Shown: positions 55,236 to 63,339 of the stretch, one piece after another | How positions within the stretch are numbered: the first letter of the stretch is position 1 | Layout of the letters: every line of letters begins with the position of its first letter | Assembly: GCF_902859825.1 (NCBI RefSeq) | Contig: NZ_CADIKB010000010.1 | Span: 1-64,000, forward strand | From: Paraburkholderia phenoliruptrix | GTDB taxonomy: Bacteria; Pseudomonadota; Gammaproteobacteria; Burkholderiales; Burkholderiaceae | Reading direction: 5' to 3' | DNA length: 64,000 nucleotides | The notes under the pieces: generated by a model | Told to the model about the DNA's origin: nothing | The model's input: the letters and a program-made list of their open reading frames with translations, nothing else | The model's database searches: none | Made by a program: the position numbers and the translations under genes

Positions 55236-56201
55236 TTAGGACCCCGCGCGAAACTCGATACGCCGGTTGCGCGCGCGTCCGTCCGCCGTATCGTTCGACG
55301 CGATCGGCTGGTCGGGCCCGACGCCCGTCGTGCTCATCTGCTGCGGTGGAATGCCCTTGGCGACGAGGTAACCCTTCACGGCATCGGCGCGTGCCTGGCT
55401 CAGCGCGATATTCGACGCGCGGTTGCCCGAGTTGTCCGTGTGACCGATGATCGCGACGGTCTTTGTCGTCATCTTCTGCATGGCCGCCGCCATCTGGTCG
55501 AGAATCGCGCGGCCTTGCGGCGTGAGCGTCGCGCTGCCGGTTTCGAATTCAATCGTGCGATTGGCGAGCGTCTGGTCGAGCAGGCCCTGCTCGGAGGCAC
55601 TCACGCGCAAGCCGTTCTTGATCGTATAAGTGGGATTCAGCGCATTCGCCATGTCGCTCGCGAGTTGCTGGCGTTGCGACTCGTTGCGCACTTCGCCCTT
55701 CACGTCGATCTGCGTGCCGTCTATTTTCAACTGCCCCTTGCTGATCTGCTTGAGTTGCGGGCCGATCAGCTTTTGCACATTCGCGGACCAGTTCGGCGGC
55801 GTCGCGACGTCGGCGACCTCGATCTGATCGACGACGTTAGCCGCGCCATACGTGTCGCGCAAACGCGCGAGCACAGCGGCTTTGGTGGCTTCGTCGGGCA
55901 CCTTGCCGCCGACCACGACCTGGCCCGGCGTCGCATTGGCGGGCGGCGGCGACGCCGTCACCGCGCCGGTGCCGGCGCCGGTCGTGCCGCTCGCGAGGCC
56001 CGCGGTGTTGAGCGGAGGCGCACTGGACGAAGCGGAGGGCAGCGCCGTCGTGCGAATCGACATGCTGCTGTTGTCGACCGGCGTGACGCGAGCCGGACCG
56101 TCGTTGTCGGCGCGAGCGAGCGGGCTGACCAGGCCCATAACGAGCGGGCCCACGAGCAGACTCACGAGCAGCGCGCCTGAACGAGTGCGTGATGTGATCA
56201 T
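55236..56201 (-). CDS. OmpA-family peptidoglycan-binding protein of the T6SS (TagL/TagN-type)
   Basis: 321 residues from the ATG at 56201. Signal or anchor segment at about 8-27. The linker is Ala/Pro-rich, with BON-like segments (G-G-K-V-P-D-E-A-T-K). The C-terminal OmpA domain (about 220-321) has I-G-H-T-D-N-S-G and D-G-R-A-R-N-R-R-I-E-F, the peptidoglycan-binding Asp and Arg. It probably anchors the TssJLM complex to the wall because TssL lacks this domain. GGGAG lies in the end of tagF; the gap between genes is 4 bases. Confidence 0.87.
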   Translation of the reverse strand: MITSRTRSGALLVSLLVGPLVMGLVSPLARADNDGPARVTPVDNSSMSIRTTALPSASSSAPPLNTAGLASGTTGAGTGAVTASPPPANATPGQVVVGGKVPDEATKAAVLARLRDTYGAANVVDQIEVADVATPPNWSANVQKLIGPQLKQISKGQLKIDGTQIDVKGEVRNESQRQQLASDMANALNPTYTIKNGLRVSASEQGLLDQTLANRTIEFETGSATLTPQGRAILDQMAAAMQKMTTKTVAIIGHTDNSGNRASNIALSQARADAVKGYLVAKGIPPQQMSTTGVGPDQPIASNDTADGRARNRRIEFRAGS

Positions 56202-56205
56202 CGCG

Positions 56206-57198
56206 TTACGCTCCCGTGAAGGCTTCGCGGAACGTGTCGATGCTGACGCGCAAGGACAGTTGCGGTTGGTCGAGATAGCTGACGAGCTTGCTGATGCCAT
56301 GGTCGTTCTGTGCGTGTTCGTCGATCCACTCGGGGTCGTCGATGTCGATGTTGTGTGCTGCATAGGCTTGCGGATCGACCACGCTGTGCAGCGTTTTCGC
56401 CGACGCACCGTTAAAGCCGATGATGAGCCGCTCGCGCTCCGCGATCGTGCCGATGAAAATGGCCAGTTCGAAATCCGCCTGCGCGACGAACGGCGCAATC
56501 AGTTCGAGCCAGAAAGCCGCGACGAGGCTGCGATAGAACGGGTCGTTGGGCAGGGGGAGCGTGAGCCCGCGTTCGAGATGCGACGAGCCGCTTTGCATGA
56601 CCGGACGCAGCAGCGAACCCAGCGCGAGCATCGCGCCGCGCAGGCGCACTGGATGCCCGCTTGCAAGCAGCATCTGTTCGAGCCCGGCGAGCGTCTGGTG
56701 TTCGACGAAATCGTTGAAGGTGCCGTCATGCGGATTGCCCGGGCCGCCGCCGATTTCAATGGGCACCTGCGTTTCGCCGAGCGCCTGCAATGCGCCGGCC
56801 GGCTCGCTTGCGCCGAGCAGGGGCTTCATTTGCGCCGACACACGCGACCACAAACGCGCGAATGCGAGGGGACTGTGCGCGAGAAACGTGAGCGGCTTCT
56901 CGACCTCGAGCGCGGTGGCGGCAAGAAACGGAAAGCGTCGCGACGACTGGTCGTGACTTGCAACCATATGGCCAGCAATCGCTAGCTTGCTGCGCGAGCC
57001 GAGAAACGCGAAGTGCATGGGCTTCGCGTTTTCGTAGACGATCTTCCAGCGTGGATCGTCGGTGAGCAGCTCCATTGCTTCGGCGATCCAGCGGTCGAGC
57101 GTGGCGAGCAGCTGCGGGTTATGCGGGCTCTTTACAAAGTCGCCGCGCGAGGGAATCTTGCCGAAGTACGCGATCTGCGCCTGCACGGTCTGCGTCAT
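56206..57198 (-). CDS. tagF: T6SS-associated protein TagF
   Basis: 330 residues. DUF2094/TagF start: Y-F-G-K-I-P-S-R-G-D-F-V, then the D-D-P-R-W segment and S-S-R-R-F-P-F. A C-terminal extension of about 130 residues follows. TagF represses T6SS post-translationally in Pseudomonas through Fha1; no fha gene is here, so the partner is unknown. ATG overlaps the tssM stop (ATGA). Confidence 0.92.
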   Translation of the reverse strand: MTQTVQAQIAYFGKIPSRGDFVKSPHNPQLLATLDRWIAEAMELLTDDPRWKIVYENAKPMHFAFLGSRSKLAIAGHMVASHDQSSRRFPFLAATALEVEKPLTFLAHSPLAFARLWSRVSAQMKPLLGASEPAGALQALGETQVPIEIGGGPGNPHDGTFNDFVEHQTLAGLEQMLLASGHPVRLRGAMLALGSLLRPVMQSGSSHLERGLTLPLPNDPFYRSLVAAFWLELIAPFVAQADFELAIFIGTIAERERLIIGFNGASAKTLHSVVDPQAYAAHNIDIDDPEWIDEHAQNDHGISKLVSYLDQPQLSLRVSIDTFREAFTGA

Positions 57199-60110
57199 TG
57201 CGCACCTCCTGTATTCGAAACCGCGGCCGTGGCCGGCCGCGCCGCCGGCACCGCCGACGCGACGGGCGCCGCACTACTGGCTGTGTTCGTGGCAGCGACG
57301 GAATTGGCCGCCGCGCTTACGTCCGCCACCGAAGAAGGCAGACGCAGCCCGCGCAGGCTTTGCTGCTGCGGCGCGTCGCTGCTGCCGCCCGAGGCTTGCG
57401 ACGTGCTGATGATGCGCATGCTGACCGCCACCGTCACGTTGCCTTGCGTCCACGACAGATCGAAGGTGCCGTCCGGGCGACGCTTGCGCTGCGCCGAATT
57501 GATCAGCTTCTCGAGACCGTAGCGGCCCGGTTCGTTGACGAGTTGCAAGGTGCGTCCGTCGAAGGTCGTGGCCGACAGCGTGGCGCCGGGCGACCCCGAC
57601 GGATTCGGCCACACGAAGTTGGTCCATTGCGGCGGCGTGTTGCGGTAACGCATCTGCTGGCCGTCGATGGCGAGCGTGTACTCGGTCGTGCCGCTGCTCG
57701 GCTGCGGCAGGATCTGGAACACGGTCTGCGGTTCCGCCGAGCTCTGGCCTGCCGACGCGCCCGCTGCACCGCCCGCAAGCGGCGCGACCCAGCGCGCGAA
57801 CCCATTCGTGAAGTCCGGCGTGAGCGCGAGGCCCATGTCGCCCCATGTGCGCGCTGTCAGCGTGTCGCCGCGGCGCACCGCGAGCGGCCCGAGCGTGGTC
57901 CCGACGAACTTCGCAATCGAGCCGTCCGGTCCGAACACCTGCGCGATTTCACCTGCACCGGCTTCCACCTTCGCGTCGCCGGCAAACGGATATTTGCTGG
58001 CGAGCGAGTTCTGGAATGTTTGGTACACCTGTGCATTCCACACCTTGTTGACTTCGACGCTGGCAGGCTGGATCACCACGGCGTACGCGGCCATCAAAGG
58101 GCGTACGAGCAGCGGACGCAGGGCTTTACGCTGCGAATCGGTGAGGCCCGTCAACATCTGCTCGTCGACATACTTGAGCGAATCCGCGAGTTCGGAGCCG
58201 CTGCCGTCGAGCGTCTGCTGCATGAGCTGACGCGCGCCCGGTCCCGGATCGCCCTGGTTCTTGATGACGTTAAAGCGCGTGCGGACCTTGGACAACGTGT
58301 CCATATAGCCCTTGAGCATCGAGCCGTTGTCGCCCGTCTGGACAATACGCCCCAGCGCGGAGAATTCCTGTCCGATGGGACCCATCGGCATTTCCACCGG
58401 ATTGCCGTTGATGTCGATGTTCGCGTTCAGCTGGCCGGTCGGCGCGCGCGAGAACCATTGCTTGAACCAGCTCGTCACGCCGCTTTGCGCGCGTTTCAGG
58501 CTCGCGTTGAAGAGCGACGGGTTGTCCCACGAAGTCTGGTCATACGCGGTTTCGAGTACTTTGCGGATCGGCGAATCCTGCGGGTCGCCAAGACGGTTCA
58601 TCGCGTCCACAGCCTGCCCGAAGCTGCCGAAGCTCTGCACCGCGATGCCTTGCATGAACTTCTGCCAGTGCATTGCATACTCGGTCTTGTACATCGTGAC
58701 CAGTGCTTTCTGGATCTGCTCGGGGCTGCCTTCGAGCGTCAGGTCGTCATGCGCGGAGGTGTTGAGCACCCAGTCTTTCGCCTGCAATTCCTTCGTCGCC
58801 GCCTCGCGAATCGCGGGCTGCACATACTGGAACCACGCTTCCCGCGTAAATGTGCCGGGAATCGCGTAGCTGCCCGCCACGAGCGCCGTATTGTTCTCAC
58901 CGACGATGCGCGCGATGGTCATCGGCGCAAAGCGGGTGGAGGCGCGCGCCTTGATCTCCTCATAGACGCGCTGACGCGCCGGCATGCCGCGCACCACGCG
59001 ACGCAGGTTCTCGCGAGTCTGATCGACGAGGCCGAGGTTCTGGTCGATCATCGGCCAGTCGTCGTCGGACACGCGGGACAGGTAGAAGGTGATCATGCGC
59101 TCGGCGCTGCGGATCATTTCGTCGCGAGGCATGTTGCCGCGATTCGTTTCGAGCCAGCCGCGCCAGAAACGCGCCACCTGGTCGGTCAGGTGAGCCGTTT
59201 CCACGTGACGCTTGTCGCCGAGCATCAGGTACGTCTTGAGCGCGTTGTATGCGTCTTCCACATTGGTAGGCGACGCGTCGCTGTAAAGGCCGCCCTGGCC
59301 GCTCGCCGTCATGGCGCTATGCGTCGAGACGGGAATCGCGGCGGCGTCCGGTGTGCGATTGAGCGGCGCGAGCTGATCCGGATGCGCGTTGACGTCCTTG
59401 AGGAACGACGCGAGGTTCTGCGAAACCGGATCCAGCAGAATCTGGCGCACGCCGTTGTAGTACTCGGTCAGAAGACGCTGTTCGAGACGATCGCCCTGAT
59501 ACAGGCCGAGCGAAACAGCGAGCGGCTTGTCGCGGCGGAACTGTTCGAGCTGATCGATACGGTCTTCGAGCACGTCCATTGCCTGCAGTCGCGATTGCAG
59601 GTCGTTGCGGTTCTGCTGCAAACGCACGACGTTGTCGAGATCGGCCTTGACGTTCTCCGCGAGTTGCTGATTGTTGACGGTCGACCATGTCCAGCCGCCG
59701 AGCGCCAGCGCGAGCACGGCGACGAAGCCGAAAAACGTTGCATAGCGCATGCGCGTCTTCGCGGGGCTGGCGAATTGCCTGACCGTTTGCCGGTCCGCGA
59801 AGATGACCTTGGAAAAGAGGTCGCGCAGGAAGAACCCGTTCTTTGAGAACGCGCTCTGCGGCTTCGGCATGCTTTCGGCGCTCAGGCCGAAGCGGTTCGC
59901 GATGCGCGTGGCCGCGGCGCTGCTGGTTTCGCCTTCCTGCAAGGCGCTCGTGAAATAGAAGCCGCGGAAGATCGGCTTGTACTGGAACGGGTTTGTTTCA
60001 AACAGCGTGGCGAGAAAGGCGCGAAGCGCGGGCTTGATCGTGGAGAATTCGAGCGGGAAGCTCAGTTGGCCTGGCGAGAGCTTGTTGCCTAGGGCAGGGT
60101 GGCACCCCAC
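57195..60110 (-). CDS. tssM: TssM (IcmF family), C-terminal fragment of a broken gene
   Basis: An open frame of 971 codons from a GTG that is not a real start. Recognisable TssM sequence begins at G-N-K-L-S-P-G-Q-L-S-F-P-L-E-F, continues through G-F-Y-F-T-S-A-L and a membrane span (F-F-G-F-V-A-V-L-A-L-A-L-G-G-W) to the periplasmic IcmF/DUF1215 region. The first residues M-G-C-H-P-A-L come from the other frame's codons. Intact TssM has about 35-60 residues between V-W-G-A-T-L-P and this point; they are missing. It overlaps tagF by 4 bases. Without the N-terminal NTPase part it cannot form the complex. Confidence 0.85.
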   Translation of the reverse strand: MGCHPALGNKLSPGQLSFPLEFSTIKPALRAFLATLFETNPFQYKPIFRGFYFTSALQEGETSSAAATRIANRFGLSAESMPKPQSAFSKNGFFLRDLFSKVIFADRQTVRQFASPAKTRMRYATFFGFVAVLALALGGWTWSTVNNQQLAENVKADLDNVVRLQQNRNDLQSRLQAMDVLEDRIDQLEQFRRDKPLAVSLGLYQGDRLEQRLLTEYYNGVRQILLDPVSQNLASFLKDVNAHPDQLAPLNRTPDAAAIPVSTHSAMTASGQGGLYSDASPTNVEDAYNALKTYLMLGDKRHVETAHLTDQVARFWRGWLETNRGNMPRDEMIRSAERMITFYLSRVSDDDWPMIDQNLGLVDQTRENLRRVVRGMPARQRVYEEIKARASTRFAPMTIARIVGENNTALVAGSYAIPGTFTREAWFQYVQPAIREAATKELQAKDWVLNTSAHDDLTLEGSPEQIQKALVTMYKTEYAMHWQKFMQGIAVQSFGSFGQAVDAMNRLGDPQDSPIRKVLETAYDQTSWDNPSLFNASLKRAQSGVTSWFKQWFSRAPTGQLNANIDINGNPVEMPMGPIGQEFSALGRIVQTGDNGSMLKGYMDTLSKVRTRFNVIKNQGDPGPGARQLMQQTLDGSGSELADSLKYVDEQMLTGLTDSQRKALRPLLVRPLMAAYAVVIQPASVEVNKVWNAQVYQTFQNSLASKYPFAGDAKVEAGAGEIAQVFGPDGSIAKFVGTTLGPLAVRRGDTLTARTWGDMGLALTPDFTNGFARWVAPLAGGAAGASAGQSSAEPQTVFQILPQPSSGTTEYTLAIDGQQMRYRNTPPQWTNFVWPNPSGSPGATLSATTFDGRTLQLVNEPGRYGLEKLINSAQRKRRPDGTFDLSWTQGNVTVAVSMRIISTSQASGGSSDAPQQQSLRGLRLPSSVADVSAAANSVAATNTASSAAPVASAVPAARPATAAVSNTGGAQ

Positions 60111-60964
60111 ACGCGGTCGTATTCGTGACGGTCGCTGCCGCTGAAGAATTCGGTGAAGCCTGTGATCAGGTCGGCCTTGGTGAACATCACGTAGACCGGC
60201 GCGAACACCTCCAGCTTTTCGGTCAATTCCTGCACGCGCTGGCGCAGGTTCTTCGCAAGATTGATGGCGAATTCAGGCTTGCTGCTGGTGAGTTCCGCAA
60301 TGCTCGCGGTCACGATGATGCCGTTGATCGGCGCTTTGGGCCTGAACTTCTTGAGCAGGCCGAGAAACCCGAGCCATTCGGTACGGTCTTCCTCATGCAC
60401 GGAGTAGCGTCCTGCCGTGTCGAGCAGAATGCCCTCTGTCGTGAAGAACCAGTCGCAATTGCGCGTGCCGCCAATGCCGTGGATCACCGCGTTGTTCTTG
60501 TCGGCGAACGGGAACTGCAAGCCCGAGTTCAGCACGGCGCTGCTTTTGCCCGCGGCGGGATTGCCGATCACGATGTACCACGGCAGTTCATACAGGGCCG
60601 AGCCGCCCGACAGCTGGCCGATCTTCGAAGTCTTGATGGTTTTGACCGCGTCGACGAGGCGCGTGCGCAGCACGTCGAGTTCCGCCTGGCGCGCCGGCGT
60701 GGGCGCCGGTCCCGCGTCGGCGCTCTGCTTTTCCGCCTGCTGCTCGAGCATTTCGCCGAGCTTATCGTTCGCGCGACGCGCGCGCAGGCGGCGCACCACC
60801 CATACGAGCAGCCATAGCGCGACGAGCGCAGCGAGCGCGATGGCCGGCCACATCAGGTCGATCTGCAGTGTATCGGCGCCGACGAAGAGGACCGCAGCGA
60901 GCGCGAGCAGGCCGATGATCGAGAGCGTGCGTGGATGGGTCAACACGTTGAGAAAGCGTCGCAT
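60089..60964 (-). CDS. tssM: TssM (IcmF family), N-terminal fragment of a broken gene
   Basis: 291 residues, against about 1,290 for intact TssM. Two membrane spans (about 13-30 and 40-58) precede the cytosolic NTPase-like domain with Walker A G-N-P-A-A-G-K-S at 134-141 and Walker B L-L-D-T-A-G. The frame stops at TAG (60091-60089) directly after D-R-V-W-G-A-T-L-P. The C-terminal fragment resumes in another frame at the very next base, consistent with a deletion of 3n+1 bases. The sequence error alternative is discussed in the findings. Confidence 0.87.
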   Translation of the reverse strand: MRRFLNVLTHPRTLSIIGLLALAAVLFVGADTLQIDLMWPAIALAALVALWLLVWVVRRLRARRANDKLGEMLEQQAEKQSADAGPAPTPARQAELDVLRTRLVDAVKTIKTSKIGQLSGGSALYELPWYIVIGNPAAGKSSAVLNSGLQFPFADKNNAVIHGIGGTRNCDWFFTTEGILLDTAGRYSVHEEDRTEWLGFLGLLKKFRPKAPINGIIVTASIAELTSSKPEFAINLAKNLRQRVQELTEKLEVFAPVYVMFTKADLITGFTEFFSGSDRHEYDRVWGATLP

Positions 60965-61237
60965 AAGCCGTTCAGGTCTTGGTGATATGTGTTGTGGCGC
61001 GTGCTGTGGCAAACGGCATCACGAGAGGGGCGGCGTTTGAAAATGGCTTGAAAGAAAACGAAAGCCGATTCATGCGGAGGACGAAAGCGGCTGAATTGTT
61101 AAATTCGCAATCGACGGCATCATGAATAGCGGCGGGGCGTATGCGACTGCGTATGCCGGATTGCGGTTCATATTGCCGCTTTTTGCCAGAAATATTGATT
61201 GAACGCCCCATTTTCCAACCTCTTGTGCCGCTTCGTC

Positions 61238-62083
61238 TTAATGACCCCGCCCGAGGACGAAGCCGGGTTTGTGATATTCAACGTGCCCGAGATCCATCAT
61301 TTTCCAGCGGCCGCCCCATGTCAGACCGACTTGCTCGGCTGTTTGTCCATATAACTGATAGCCTCGCATGGCCCAGGGATCTTTTTCTGAAATGACGAGC
61401 TTGCCGTCGCGCAGAAACGCATTGTCCGCCGCAAGACCGTATTGGTGATAGCTTTGAAACGCAGCGGCATTGGTCACATTGCTCCCAATTTGCGCGAGCC
61501 GGTTTTGCCGCTCCGGACTGCGATAACCTTCCAGCAGGGCCATTTCGTAGCCGTACTGCTCGTGCATGATTTTGTAGACGAGCAATAAACGCGTTCGGAA
61601 ATCGGCGTCGAGCAAATTCCAGTCGCGGCTTGCGTCCTTCAGCGCCGGCCGGATCTGCTCCACCTCCCGCGTGGCGAACACCTCCGGCGGCAGCGGCGGC
61701 GGGGGCACGAGCTGTTCGCCGTTCAATAAAGCAGCGATTTTTTCGTCCGGTACCCGCGCGGTGTCGTCAAATTGAAATAACTGACGGCCGCGTAATCCCA
61801 ATGCCACCAATGGCGGCGTCGCAAGAATACCTGTGGTGGTAAAAATCAGCAAGCGCCGACGTGCCAGTAATTTTTTCACATCAATGACGGTGGATTGCGA
61901 AATTCTTGCCGAGCGGGCCAATTGACTGCGCGCGCGAGATGCACTCCTCGATGCGCGGCGCATAACACGCCCGTGAATCGTCTGCGCGGCGCCTAATAAG
62001 GAAGCACGCACTGCCGGCAAAAGCAGCATTGCCGCGATGAGGACCGCGACGGTGAAATAGGCAAGAAGTACTACGGCAATCAA
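61238..62083 (-). CDS. M15-type L,D-peptidase-like membrane protein (TagX-like)
   Basis: 281 residues from a TTG at 62083; the longer frame to 62248 would overlap the divergent gene. A first membrane span (about 2-24) and a second hydrophobic stretch (80-96) precede a periplasmic M15/VanY-type domain with zinc residues H213-x-x-x-x-G-x-A-x-D220 (S-Y-H-Q-Y-G-L-A-A-D) and E269/H271 (H-V-E-Y-H). TagX peptidases open the cell wall so the T6SS can assemble. Location beside tssM supports that role. The start codon is uncertain. Confidence 0.83.
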   Translation of the reverse strand: MIAVVLLAYFTVAVLIAAMLLLPAVRASLLGAAQTIHGRVMRRASRSASRARSQLARSARISQSTVIDVKKLLARRRLLIFTTTGILATPPLVALGLRGRQLFQFDDTARVPDEKIAALLNGEQLVPPPPLPPEVFATREVEQIRPALKDASRDWNLLDADFRTRLLLVYKIMHEQYGYEMALLEGYRSPERQNRLAQIGSNVTNAAAFQSYHQYGLAADNAFLRDGKLVISEKDPWAMRGYQLYGQTAEQVGLTWGGRWKMMDLGHVEYHKPGFVLGRGH

Positions 62084-62208
62084 TGGCGACCCCGGAAATT
62101 GGAAACAATTGTATTTTGTAATGCTTGCTCTTAGAATCAGGCCTGCTCGGAGAGGAGCCGGAGCGGTATTATCGCGGCGAAATAATCCAGGATTCAATGA
62201 GACAGTGA

Positions 62209-63186
62209 ATGAGTGCGCCGGAAAATTCAAATTCCAAAGCCCCGCCAAGCCTGTTATCCGATAAGGCTAAAGGCGCCGACGGCAATGGTTCGCGAATTCT
62301 TGCGAATCTGGAAGGCCGCGTCGCGCCGCCTGCCGAAAAGCCGCGCCGGTCCAGAACGCCGCTTGCGCTTGCCGCTTTGCTCGTGATTGCGGCGGGCGGG
62401 TGGGGCGCATGGCATATGCAGCAGCGCGAGCAGAACGAAACGCTGGCTGCGGCGGCACCGGCGAGCGCCGTGAACATCGCGAAGGCGGCTGCGCCGGCAT
62501 CGGCCGCGAGCGACGCAGTGCCGGTTGCCGCGAATGCGCGGGCAGCAGCGCCTGCCTCGTCACAAGCCGCGACCATCATCGCCGACGACAGCGACAGCAA
62601 AGCTGCTGCCACCTCCGCGTCGGCAGCGGCGGGCGCGATGGAAAGCCGCTTGTCTCGCGCGCTTGCTGCCGGTGCGGAGACGACGAGTGCGTCGACGCCG
62701 GTTGCTTCGATTGCTGCAGCCGCTTCAGCCGGCGCGTCGGGTTCAGCGGCGCAGCCGGTCGCGTCCACGCCGAAGCACGACAAGCGTTCGGCGGTCGCGA
62801 GCACGAGCAGACACGAAGCTACGACGCGCGGCAAGAAGGAAAGCGCCACGGCCAGTGCAGGCGCTCATCGGTCCACCACGACGACTGCCGCTGCTCAATC
62901 GAAGAAGTCGAAGCCGGACACGTCGTCGAAAGATGATTCGGACGCCGATCTATTGGCCGCGCTGGTTGCACGCACCAAACCGGCCGATACGAAAACGGGC
63001 GGCAGCAATGCCGCGACTAAGGTGGCGAGCGCCGCGCCCGGCAACGCGAAGCTCGCCGAGCGCGTGAAAGAGTGCGGCCAGCGAGGCTTTTTCGAAGACC
63101 AGTTGTGCCGCTGGCGCGTGTGCGACGGCCATTGGGGCAAAGACCCGGCTTGCCCGGGCTCCACGCCGCAAGCGCGTCAACCCTGA
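62209..63186 (+). CDS. Ala/Ser/Thr-rich single-pass protein with C-terminal Cys motif, T6SS-linked
   Basis: 325 residues. One membrane span near 51-66 (L-A-L-A-A-L-L-V-I-A-A-G-G-W). About 200 residues of Ala/Ser/Thr-rich low complexity follow, then a compact C-terminal domain with three cysteines (K-E-C-G-Q-R, L-C-R-W-R-V-C) and a fourth in D-P-A-C-P-G. The layout suggests a stretch across the periplasm with a small disulfide domain at the end. It is divergent from the TagX-like gene. I do not recognise a named family; its position suggests a T6SS accessory. Confidence 0.78.
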   Translation: MSAPENSNSKAPPSLLSDKAKGADGNGSRILANLEGRVAPPAEKPRRSRTPLALAALLVIAAGGWGAWHMQQREQNETLAAAAPASAVNIAKAAAPASAASDAVPVAANARAAAPASSQAATIIADDSDSKAAATSASAAAGAMESRLSRALAAGAETTSASTPVASIAAAASAGASGSAAQPVASTPKHDKRSAVASTSRHEATTRGKKESATASAGAHRSTTTTAAAQSKKSKPDTSSKDDSDADLLAALVARTKPADTKTGGSNAATKVASAAPGNAKLAERVKECGQRGFFEDQLCRWRVCDGHWGKDPACPGSTPQARQP

Positions 63187-63227
63187 TTGATTCGCCGCAC
63201 AGGCGGCGTACCGGACTGAAGGACTGC

Positions 63228-63252
63228 GAAGCTCGTGTCGTTTGCGAGCTTC
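63228..63252. promoter_or_regulatory. Small stem-loop between the Ala-rich gene and the lipoprotein gene
   Basis: GAAGCTCG (63228-63235) pairs with CGAGCTTC (63245-63252) around a 9-base loop. No T-tract, so termination is uncertain. Confidence 0.35.
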
Positions 63253-63339
63253 ATTGACCCTTCGGTTTGATTTCGCTGCCTTTCCGTCTATGATGAACCT
63301 CCCGAGTCGCACACCGATGCGATAGAACAGGAGACATCA

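Noticed and set aside
57075..59846. A 923-codon open frame on the plus strand
   Set aside because: It is antisense to tssM and tagF, with Arg-rich low-complexity translation. The minus-strand proteins carry clear family motifs.
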